Source: Chitinophagaceae bacterium UBA3961
Lineage (GTDB): Bacteria > Bacteroidota > Bacteroidia > Chitinophagales > Chitinophagaceae
Direction of reading: 5' to 3'
Length of the DNA stretch: 13,844 bases
Assembly: GCA_002385265.1 (NCBI GenBank)
Contig: DGDD01000194.1
Span: 1 to 13,844, forward strand
Made by a program: the position numbers and the translations under genes. Positions within the stretch are counted from its first letter, which is position 1. The number at the start of each line of letters is the position of its first letter. The notes under the pieces were generated by a model. The model had not been told where the DNA came from. It searched no databases and saw only the letters and a list, made by a program, of their open reading frames with translations. Positions 6,468-13,273 of this stretch are shown here, piece after piece.

Positions 6468-7228
6468 TTCAAATCGGGCAATACCTTTGACTTCATTATA
6501 GCCTTATTATTTACTCTTAACTGAAAATGCCTGCCGCCGTTCTTCTCGGTTATTTGAACGGCCAAATACTTTTTGTCAGGTATGGTGAATTTTTCCAGCG
6601 CCACAACAAAAACTGAATAGTTGTTCCCTTTAATCTTACTGTAATTACCCGTGATGTAAACAGGCTTTTGTTCCACTTCCTGCACTGCCGTTCTTTTACT
6701 TCTTTTTTTGTCTTTAATAAAAAATCGAAGCAGGTCCACATCGTAATCAACTGTGCCATCATTATTGATATATAGCTGATAGTAAATGATATTGTCTTTA
6801 ATGTAAATTCCCCTGATGCCTGCCTGCATGTTATATTTCTTATCTTTTATTTTTTTTACAGTCCTTCCATTGTCCAATAACATATGGGCATAAGAACTGA
6901 TAGTAGCTGTCCTGTTTACCGGCAGATAAAGCACCCATACGGTAGGTTTACTATCATAATTAACTGTAAAAGCATATACGCTGCCATCGTCAGTAACTAC
7001 ACTCAGGTTTGTTTCTGTAAAATCTTTTGCAGCAGCTTTTACTAATAGAATTTCCGGAGCCTCTTTTATTTGTTGTGCAAGCACAGATGATGTACCCCTG
7101 TCAACATGCTTAATGGCGAAAGGAAATACAAGGCTTGTTGTTTTGTCAGTTGTAATATTCAACTTTGTTTGTGCATGACTAAACATTACTATAAGGCACC
7201 CACAAATCATACTCACTATTGTTTTCAT
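6464..7228 (-). CDS. traN: Conjugative transposon protein TraN (DUF4138)
   Basis: The product has 254 residues. A signal peptide (MKTIVSMICGCLIVMFSHA, cleavage before Gln20) directs it to the periplasm. SLVFPFAIKHVDRGTS, then VLAQQIKEAPEILLVKAAAK and DFTETNLSVVTDDGSVYAF are the hallmark of TraN of Bacteroidota conjugative transposons; the family resembles VirB9 in position and role in the secretion channel, contributing to the outer membrane core complex. The C-terminal beta domain (YITGNYSKIKGNNYSVFVVA) is present. It is somewhat shorter than the roughly 300 residues I recall for CTnDOT-type TraN, yet no break is seen. It starts 21 bases after traM and ends in an ATGA overlap with the next gene. 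Confidence 0.88.
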   Translation of the reverse strand: MKTIVSMICGCLIVMFSHAQTKLNITTDKTTSLVFPFAIKHVDRGTSSVLAQQIKEAPEILLVKAAAKDFTETNLSVVTDDGSVYAFTVNYDSKPTVWVLYLPVNRTATISSYAHMLLDNGRTVKKIKDKKYNMQAGIRGIYIKDNIIYYQLYINNDGTVDYDVDLLRFFIKDKKRSKRTAVQEVEQKPVYITGNYSKIKGNNYSVFVVALEKFTIPDKKYLAVQITEKNGGRHFQLRVNNKAIMKSKVLPDLK

Positions 7229-7249
7229 TGCTTTACTATTTTATGTTCA

Positions 7250-8542
7250 TTAATCGGTTTCAGTATTTTTATCTTTCAGCAGAACTTTATATCCTTCTTT
7301 AATCATCACCTTTACCTGTTTTACTTTCCGACTCATTAAACTTTTTACGGTGTTGATTCCGGCAGCCGCCGCTTGTGCTTTTAAAGAAGGGTCAAGAGTG
7401 GTAAGCTCCATTAACTGCAAACTGTTATCGGCAGAGTTTTTTGCTACATCCCTACTGATAGAACCAGGAATATAAATACCAGGCAGGCCATCAAAATCGT
7501 AGAGTTCAAGCTTTACCGGAAAGAGTTGATTTTTGTAACGGATAGAATTGATTTCTGCTTCCAGCCGCTCATTATTTAATGATGCAATTCCGTTAACAGG
7601 AGTTCCTTTCGGTATGAGTACCCCATTTATAAAAACATCTGTATAAAGTCGTAACTGAATAACAGCACCGTTTATTAATGACTGGTTACTGTGCACCACC
7701 GCTTCAATAGCAAAACCGTCAGCAACTTCTTCTGCTTCTTTAGTTGCTCCGTAAAATTCATTTGTGCTGTTTGGTTTTTTCTTAATCGTATCTATCAATG
7801 ATACATCTGCCAACCTGGGTGAAGTTGTGACAGCAAATACTACCTGCTTTTGTTCTAATGATTTTTCTTTAAGTTTATCTTTTACCCGTTGCGGATGTTG
7901 TATATCTAATATCCGCTCTAAAGTTCCATTGAGTTGCTGCATTTCAGGGTCACCGGTATTAGTTTTATCCATAGTCAGAATCATATTTTCAAGTCTGTCA
8001 ACTTCATTTGAAAATTCATCACCCTGATTGGACAATGAAACTTCATTATTACCTGTTGTTTCTGTTTCAGGCTGCTTGTTGATTTCCTTTTGCAGCAATG
8101 CTAATTTTTGCAGTAGTTTATGTTCAGGATTATTTGACGATGTTTCATAGGGTGATGAATTGAGACGTTGGTTATATTTTGAGGCCGAGTTTTGCGTAAG
8201 TAATTCTAATTCGTTTACAGGAATGTAGCCAGTATCTTCTTTTTGCTGGTAATACGGGTCTGTCCGCATCCATTCTTCCAGCTTGGCTGAATCCTTATCA
8301 GCCTTATCATAAAAACTAAGTTTATCAGTAAGGTTCTCATCTTTCATTTTAGCATCAGGAAGGTTTAGGTTCAAGCCTTTTTGCTCGTTTACAATAATGG
8401 GTTCATTACCTTTTCCTCCCCCTAATGCCCAAAAGGCCATTGTGAGAAATGGTATTACCAGCAGCGGTAACACCAGCATCATTTTTCTTTTCCGTCCCGC
8501 AATCAGGCGGGACGACCTTTGCACACTGCTCATACGCTTCAT
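7250..8542 (-). CDS. traM: Conjugative transposon protein TraM
   Basis: The product has 430 residues. A basic N-terminus is followed by one membrane segment at about 21-41 (MMLVLPLLVIPFLTMAFWAL) and GGGKG, then a long, probably disordered periplasmic linker (about 45-260, Gln/Asn/Glu-rich). The C-terminal domain (about 270-430) includes GFAIEAVVHSNQSLINGAVI, GVLIPKGTPVNGIASLNNER and LPGIYIPGSISRDVAKNS. This layout is that of TraM of Bacteroidota conjugative transposons, comparable to VirB10, which links the inner and outer membrane parts of a type IV secretion channel. Its ATG overlaps the traL stop (ATGA). Residues 9-17 are encoded by a perfect GC-rich hairpin, unusual for its surroundings. 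Confidence 0.9.
   Translation of the reverse strand: MKRMSSVQRSSRLIAGRKRKMMLVLPLLVIPFLTMAFWALGGGKGNEPIIVNEQKGLNLNLPDAKMKDENLTDKLSFYDKADKDSAKLEEWMRTDPYYQQKEDTGYIPVNELELLTQNSASKYNQRLNSSPYETSSNNPEHKLLQKLALLQKEINKQPETETTGNNEVSLSNQGDEFSNEVDRLENMILTMDKTNTGDPEMQQLNGTLERILDIQHPQRVKDKLKEKSLEQKQVVFAVTTSPRLADVSLIDTIKKKPNSTNEFYGATKEAEEVADGFAIEAVVHSNQSLINGAVIQLRLYTDVFINGVLIPKGTPVNGIASLNNERLEAEINSIRYKNQLFPVKLELYDFDGLPGIYIPGSISRDVAKNSADNSLQLMELTTLDPSLKAQAAAAGINTVKSLMSRKVKQVKVMIKEGYKVLLKDKNTETD
8493..8514. repeat. Perfect 8-bp GC-rich hairpin inside traM
   Basis: CGTCCCGC (8493-8500), loop AATCAG and GCGGGACG (8507-8514). It encodes SSRLIAGR near the TraM N-terminus, just before the membrane segment. Such a GC-rich perfect stem in AT-rich coding sequence resembles a small dispersed palindromic element; no second copy occurs in this window. 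Confidence 0.5.
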
Positions 8543-8970
8543 TTTTGTTTTTGTGATAAATAAATTTGTTCCAGCACCTGCACACTATCCATCAAACCCG
8601 GCCGGGCTTGCAGAATGCTGTCGTATTCATTCGTTCTGTTCAATTTTAAACTATCCATGTATTTTCTAAAATCCTGTATTTGTAAACAAGTTTGTTCATC
8701 TATAGTTGCCTCCGGCATTATGGTTTCATCTCCCGATTTATTAAAGTGCTTTGGAATATCCATTTGCTGTATCTCTAAAGCTTTCTGCTTTCTTTCAGGA
8801 CTGAAAACACTATTTACAATAAGATAAATACTGTAGCCACCTGCAGAAACGCAGAAAAATATCAGTAGTAGTTTTAATCGTTTAAAATCTGTGTTCATAA
8901 ATATCCTGTTCATTTTTTCTGCAAATAGCTGTTGTGCTTTAATGCCGACACCGGCAATTTTGCCAGCCAC
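8539..8970 (-). CDS. traL: TraL-like conjugation protein, 5' end interrupted by an in-frame stop
   Basis: As drawn from GTG at 8970 the product has 143 residues. There is one membrane segment at about 32-53 (RLKLLLIFFCVSAGGYSIYL), preceded by an amphipathic stretch KIAGVGIKAQQLFAEKMNRI. Position between traK and traM and this architecture fit TraL of Bacteroidota conjugative transposons, a small inner-membrane channel component. The same frame opens upstream at ATG 9036, one base after the traK stop, and reads MWLFKKKKK, then an amber TAG at 9009-9007, then IQSDDKTTVSDK into the GTG. The natural start is therefore probably 9036, and the gene seems to carry a nonsense mutation. Restart at the GTG or at ATG 8913 or 8898 could still give a protein. 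The family call rests on gene order and topology. Confidence 0.65.
   Translation of the reverse strand: MAGKIAGVGIKAQQLFAEKMNRIFMNTDFKRLKLLLIFFCVSAGGYSIYLIVNSVFSPERKQKALEIQQMDIPKHFNKSGDETIMPEATIDEQTCLQIQDFRKYMDSLKLNRTNEYDSILQARPGLMDSVQVLEQIYLSQKQK
8597..8606. repeat. GC-only palindrome CCCGGCCGGG in traL
   Basis: A 10-base perfect palindrome encodes ARPG of traL. It lies about 90 bases from the GC hairpin in traM. It may be a chance codon-level palindrome, but two such GC islands so close together in AT-rich sequence are notable. Confidence 0.35.
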
Positions 8971-9037
8971 TTTATCAGATACGGTAGTTTTATCATCTGA
9001 CTGAATCTATTTCTTTTTCTTTTTGAACAACCACATG

Positions 9038-9655
9038 CTACCTGTTTTGAATGTTGATGTCAGTATTCTCCAACGTCCGCCATTTTTCAATTAAAAAACC
9101 ATGTGAATTATTATCACTACGGGAAACATTTCTCAGGTATCCTTCGGTAATCAGATTCCTGGTTACAATGGTGGTGGGGCGAATAATTTTCTGTTCCCCT
9201 TTATACCTGAAATAAAATGGATACACATGTGTATTAATAATGATGCTATCCATTGTGATTTCCTGACTGATGTCGCCCGATATGAGGTTTGAATAATAGC
9301 CATTCTCTTTCAGGTTATCGTATTGTTGTTTTGCTGAATTGTCTGCCAGGTATAATGCTTTTGTAATGTTGGCCTGAATAACTTTATCATCAGGGTCAAG
9401 AGAAAAGAAGAAATGATGAAACATTTTTACATGGTCTTTTGCTTCCACTGGAATATTATCTTTCCTGTCGGCTGCATAGGCTTCTAATGCCTTTCCATTT
9501 GCCAGTATAAAAACCTTGTTCTGAGATTGAGACGACAACTGATAGCTTTTGTAAGCGATAAAAAGTGATATGATAACACAGGCAGCTAAGAACGCCACAC
9601 TAAATAACCGAATATACCTGAAAGCGGTATCTATATTTTTAGTTTTCTGAAACAT
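9038..9655 (-). CDS. traK: Conjugative transposon protein TraK
   Basis: The product has 205 residues, the usual size of TraK. MFQKTKNIDTAFRYIRLFSV leads into one membrane segment (about 16-36), followed by a periplasmic domain with MFHHFFFSLDPDDKVIQANI, ALYLADNSAKQQYDNLKENG and YYSNLISGDISQEITMDSI. This is the recognisable TraK pattern of Bacteroidota conjugative transposons, comparable to VirB8, an inner-membrane scaffold of the secretion channel. It is the first intact tra gene here; upstream, where traJ would normally abut, lies plus-strand cargo. A candidate promoter at 9678-9707 could drive traK and the genes after it. Confidence 0.9.
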   Translation of the reverse strand: MFQKTKNIDTAFRYIRLFSVAFLAACVIISLFIAYKSYQLSSQSQNKVFILANGKALEAYAADRKDNIPVEAKDHVKMFHHFFFSLDPDDKVIQANITKALYLADNSAKQQYDNLKENGYYSNLISGDISQEITMDSIIINTHVYPFYFRYKGEQKIIRPTTIVTRNLITEGYLRNVSRSDNNSHGFLIEKWRTLENTDINIQNR

Positions 9656-9677
9656 TACTCACATTTTTTCAAACTCA

Positions 9678-9707
9678 CAATTGTATATTCTGCAATTATT
9701 TTACCAA
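9678..9707 (-). promoter_or_regulatory. Candidate promoter of the traK-traN operon
   Basis: On the minus strand TTGG (9707-9704), an 18-base spacer and TACAATTG (9685-9678) resemble the Bacteroidota promoter, with mismatches in both boxes. Transcription would start near 9671, about 15 bases before the traK ATG. It would matter because the cargo separates traK from the genes normally upstream. Confidence 0.3.
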
Positions 9708-9809
9708 GAAGGGGAATTGTAGGGTAAGTGCGGTAGGGCTAACTGTTGAGTAAACACTTAGCTAAATGAATATTCTTAACTTTATAAATCAAACATTATC
9801 GAAATTTTA

Positions 9810-11185
9810 ATGAAAATTGAACCAATCACTATACGACAGATTACTAAGAATCAGTTTAATATTTTTATGCTTTTTACACGGCATCCTGCTGTGCAAAATT
9901 TTGCAAAAGAGTAGAATACTATTCAAATTACGAGAACTCTATTTTAGGCGTAGTTCTGTTGGACTTATACGACAGGGATTTCAGTTATGTACTTTTGGTG
10001 AGAGATGAAAACAGGCAATTCAGAGAATTTGACACCAAAGTAAGTTTTTCCAGTAAAGCTGAAGCTGTGGACATGCTGAGCAATTCTATGAAGTGGCATA
10101 CAGCACAGAATCTTAAATCTGTTGTGCATAACCTGCCAGAAAGAGGAATGGATTTATTTAATATTGTAGTGAATCAGGAAAAAATTCATCCCTATTTTAT
10201 AAGACTTAATGAGGATACTCAATTTATCCCTTCAAAGAGGGCTATCATAGAAATTGCCAATCACCTTTCTGATATTGACGGAAATTTTATCGAACAGTTT
10301 CAGTCAATAAATGGATTTGATGCCAGGCTTTGGGAAATTTATTTGTTTGCCTCGCTAACTGAGCAAGAGTTTTTAGTCAACAGAAAGCATGAAAGACCTG
10401 ATTTTATTATTCAAAAATATGATGCAGAAATTGGAGTTGAAGCTGTTACATTGGGAAGGGATAAAAACAATCCGCCAACATATTTGCCCAATGAAGAAAA
10501 ATTAACGAGACCGGCCGATATTCTGACAAAAATTCAAAATGAAATACCCCTTAGATATGGAAGTACCCTTTTTTCAAAATTGAGTAAAAAATATTGGGAA
10601 TTACCACATTTAAAAGACAAACCTTTCTTATTAGCTGTAGCTGACTTTCATGATGATTTTTCAATGACCTGGTCATACATTTCTTTGGTTGAATATTTAT
10701 ATGGACAGCGAGAGGAGTTAATTTTTTCGGAAGATGGCTCCGCTTTTGCCAAGACTGAAAAGATAACACACTATACTAAACCTACAGGTGCCAAAATAAA
10801 TTCAGGATTCTTTTTTGAGCAAGATTGTGAAAACATAAGCGGCGTATTATTTAGCACCACAGGAACAATTGCCAAGTTTACAAGGATGGGTATCCAGGCA
10901 GGCTTTTCATCCAGCAAACAAAAAGTATTGAGAGTTGGCGACCGGTATGACCACAATTCTAATTCATTTACTCCAATATCATTTTCATATATGGTTGATG
11001 AAAATTGTACTGAAACATGGAGTGAAGGGTTAAATTTATTTCATAATCCCAATGCTAAACATCCCATTGATATGGATTTATTTCCAAACATTGCTCATCA
11101 TAAACTTAAGGGAGAACAACTGATTAGCTGGGCCCCTGATTTTCATCCATTCTCTTCGATTAATATTAATACGATTGCGAAATAA
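9810..11185 (+). pseudogene. Frameshifted gene of a widespread unknown family, possible PD-(D/E)XK nuclease
   Basis: An ATG at 9810 opens a frame that begins MKIEPITIRQITKNQFNIF and runs to QNFAKE, then hits TAG at 9912. One base back in phase, the protein continues VEYYSNYENSILGVVLLDLY to a stop at 11185, giving 458 residues if joined. The downstream frame has only a TTG at 9959 as a start, which would cut a conserved-looking N-terminus. Conserved-looking stretches are FDARLWEIYLFASL, ERPDFI, AEIGVEAVTLG, FLLAVADFHD, GVLFSTTGTIAKFTRMG and FHNPNAKHPIDMDLFP. I recall this pattern from a broad bacterial family without assigned function. PD (197-198) followed by EIGVEA is compatible with a PD-(D/E)XK nuclease core but does not prove it. 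It lies beside an AbiE pair, which suggests defence cargo. A sequencing error could explain the shift. Confidence 0.6.
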
Positions 11186-11281
11186 TGATTCGGTATTAAT
11201 TATTTTAGTTGATTATCAATTATTTATCTTACTTTTTGCATGAATTCTAAATTAAAATACAGTTACATTTAGAAATTATTG

Positions 11282-11289
11282 TACTTTTG
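11282..11289 (+). promoter_or_regulatory. Promoter -7 box of the abiE operon
   Basis: TACTTTTG is an exact match to the Bacteroidota -7 element TAnnTTTG, 19 bases before the antitoxin ATG. No clear -33 box lies at the ideal distance. AbiEi antitoxins are known to repress their own promoters, so this is the expected operator region. Confidence 0.4.
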
Positions 11290-11308
11290 TTGAGTAAATA
11301 AAAATTGT

Positions 11309-11893
11309 ATGAGCAGGTTACAACAATTAAAAAGGCAATTAAAACCAGGTGAGGTTTATCGCCGTACTGAACTGGCCAATTGGTCTAAATCGGTTGACCG
11401 GCACCTGGATGAGTTGGTGCAGGAAGGGACTTTGCAAAAACTGTCTCAGGGGCTGTACTATTACCCAAAAGAAAGTGCTTTTGGCAAAACACCGCCTGAC
11501 GAAAATATGCTGGTTGAAAGTTTTTTAAAAGACCATCGCTTTTTGCTTACCACCCCTAATGTATATAACAGCCTGGGTGTGGGTACCACCCAATTGTATA
11601 ATGTAAGAACAGTTTATAATCATAAACGCCACGGAGAGTTTAAGCTGGGTAATAAAACATTTCAGTTTAAGATAAAGCCTCACTTCCCTAAAAAAGTAAC
11701 ACCAGAATTTTTATTGGTTGATTTAGTAAATAATCTTGAATCACTGGCGGAAGATAGTAGCGAAGTATTGAAGAAAGTGGCAGGCAAAGTTGAAGTGATG
11801 GATAAGAAAAAGCTGAAACATTCAGTAGTGGAATATGGCAGTGTAAAGGCAAAGAAATTATTTGCTCCCTTACTACAACCTCATACGCTTTAA
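11309..11893 (+). CDS. AbiEi-type antitoxin (DUF6088-like), type IV toxin-antitoxin
   Basis: The product has 194 residues. The N-terminal 60 residues form a winged helix-turn-helix (VYRRTELANWSKSVDRHLDE, then LVQEGTLQKLSQGLYYYPKE), the DNA-binding part used for autoregulation in AbiEi proteins. The rest (FLLTTPNVYNSLGVGTTQLY, VYNHKRHGEFKLGNKTFQFK) matches the antitoxin domain. The gene is followed with a single-base gap by the AbiEii-type toxin, the usual order. In the family the antitoxin neutralises the toxin without stable complex formation, and AbiE systems give abortive phage infection and stabilise mobile elements. The ATG at 11309 is the natural start, just after a promoter-like TACTTTTG. 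Confidence 0.88.
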   Translation: MSRLQQLKRQLKPGEVYRRTELANWSKSVDRHLDELVQEGTLQKLSQGLYYYPKESAFGKTPPDENMLVESFLKDHRFLLTTPNVYNSLGVGTTQLYNVRTVYNHKRHGEFKLGNKTFQFKIKPHFPKKVTPEFLLVDLVNNLESLAEDSSEVLKKVAGKVEVMDKKKLKHSVVEYGSVKAKKLFAPLLQPHTL

Positions 11894-11894
11894 T

Positions 11895-12851
11895 ATGGCT
11901 AACGGCTACCTGCATAATCATAAAGACTTTTCAGACCTACTGAATATACTGGCTGATAGAAATAACATCCTGCCCGGACTTATTGAGAAGGATTACTGGA
12001 TTATGCATGTGCTGTATGGCTTAAAGAAACAGGGATTGGATTTTGAACTGAAAGGTGGAACATCTTTATCAAAAGGCTATAAAATCATAGACCGGTTTTC
12101 TGAGGATATTGATATTCATATAAAACCACCTGCAGATTTAGGAGTTGAAGAAAATCCTGCCAAGACAAAGTCTAATCAAATTGAATCAAGAAAGAAATAC
12201 TATGACTGGCTTGCAGAAAATATAAAGATAGATGGTATTGTTTCTGTAAAAAGAGACACTGCGTTTGATGATGAAGCATACTATCGCAGCGGCGGCATCA
12301 GGCTTTTGTATGAAAGTAAAACTGAAAGTATAGAGGGGGTGAAAGAAGGAATATTGCTGGAAGCAGGTTTTGATACAGTAACTCCTAATAACAATCTTAC
12401 AATAAGCTCCTGGGCCTATGACGAAGCTGCTGCTAATGGCAGTATAAAAATGGATGATAACCGGGCGGTGGACATTACCTGCTACCACCCTGGTTATACT
12501 TTTGTAGAGAAGTTGCAAACTATTGCTACCAAATTCCGGCAGGAGCAGGACGACGAAAAAGAACGGCCCAATTACATGCGGCAGTACTATGATGTAGCCT
12601 GCCTGTTAAAGAATGAACTGGTGCAGCAATTTATAAGCACCGATGAATACAAAGCCCATAAAAAGAAAAGGTTTCCTGCAAAAGATTTTGCAATACCCGT
12701 TGCAGAAAACCAGGCTTTTCTTTTATCAGACGCTGAACTACGGGATGCATTTAAGAAGCGATATGAAAAAACAAACAAGCTTTACTACAAAGGGCAGATA
12801 CCGTTTGATGAAATAATGAGCATCATACAAATGAATATTGTAAAGTTATAG
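11895..12851 (+). CDS. AbiEii/AbiGii-family nucleotidyltransferase toxin
   Basis: The product has 318 residues from ATG 11895. A TTG at 11862 is in frame but would overlap the antitoxin, so the ATG one base after the antitoxin stop is preferred. The nucleotidyltransferase signature is complete: GGTSLSKG (54-61), followed by RFSEDIDI (67-74) with the two metal-binding aspartates Asp71 and Asp73. The helical C-terminal part (FVEKLQTIATKFRQEQ, NYMRQYYDVACLL) is typical of the family. Related toxins transfer nucleotides, for example to tRNA acceptor ends, and arrest growth until relieved by the antitoxin. Here the pair would protect the host from phage or retain the element. The catalytic motifs look intact, unlike the neighbouring tra remnants. 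Confidence 0.9.
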   Translation: MANGYLHNHKDFSDLLNILADRNNILPGLIEKDYWIMHVLYGLKKQGLDFELKGGTSLSKGYKIIDRFSEDIDIHIKPPADLGVEENPAKTKSNQIESRKKYYDWLAENIKIDGIVSVKRDTAFDDEAYYRSGGIRLLYESKTESIEGVKEGILLEAGFDTVTPNNNLTISSWAYDEAAANGSIKMDDNRAVDITCYHPGYTFVEKLQTIATKFRQEQDDEKERPNYMRQYYDVACLLKNELVQQFISTDEYKAHKKKRFPAKDFAIPVAENQAFLLSDAELRDAFKKRYEKTNKLYYKGQIPFDEIMSIIQMNIVKL

Positions 12852-13076
12852 TTATGTTTTTCCGCTAAGTTTATCTTTCATATATCCGCTACCTCCGTTG
12901 TTATTTCCACCCTTAAAATACCCGTCAGATACTCCGGCATCTGCCATGCTATTGGCAATTTTATTATAGCCGCCGCCAAGTGCATCCCTTGTCATAGAAG
13001 TGCCACCGGCATGAATGATATAATTGGCAGGGCTTGTATGCCCAATGCATGCACCTTCATGGTTATAAAAAATCGT
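12852..13076 (-). pseudogene. C-terminal remnant of a tra gene, probably traJ
   Basis: The frame from 13076 to the TAA at 12854-12852 encodes 74 residues with no convincing start and a stop just upstream at 13079. The product contains IGHTSPANYIIHAGGTSMTR, then DALGGGYNKIANSMADAG and ends GYMKDKLSGKT. The first part resembles the IGYFTVPSVANYIIHAGG-like segment that I recall near the C-terminus of Bacteroidota TraJ, and the tail looks like a natural Bacteroidota C-terminus. It has the orientation of the tra operon and lies where traJ would be if the cargo at about 9.8-12.85 kb had entered between traJ and traK. Its stop codon immediately abuts the toxin stop. A genuine short gene from an internal ATG is less likely. 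Confidence 0.5.
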
Positions 13077-13273
13077 TTATCTAAATTATTCAGTCTCAGC
13101 CCTCATGCCATACAAGGCTTTATTTGTAATTTTCCAAATAATCAGAACCTTTCACATTATCGCACTGCATGACATCTTTTAACGCTTCTTATCTAAATTT
13201 AATTCCGCCAACGGGTTTAATTTAGTAGTTTTAAGATATTTTAAACCCAAATCAATAAAATAAAACGAGAACC
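13077..13273. other. Non-coding stretch between the tra remnant and the outer-membrane gene
   Basis: I see no gene here. An imperfect AT-rich inverted repeat (CTAAATTTAATT at 13193-13204 and GGTTTAATTTAG at 13214-13225) could be an operator or a weak hairpin upstream of the outer-membrane protein gene. No clean TAnnTTTG promoter box is evident. Confidence 0.4.

Noticed and set aside
9903..9914. Programmed -1 frameshifting in the cargo gene
   Set aside because: The site GCA AAA GAG TAG is not an X-XXY-YYZ slippery heptamer and I see no strong downstream stem; a point indel or read error is simpler.
9744..11298. TGTTGAGTAAA occurs at 9744-9754 and 11288-11298, both upstream of cargo genes
   Set aside because: An 11-base repeat is expected by chance several times in a window this size, and the positions relative to the two starts differ.
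12186..12518. A 110-codon open frame on the minus strand within the toxin gene
   Set aside because: It is antisense to a clear nucleotidyltransferase toxin with intact motifs, and its translation has no recognisable domain.
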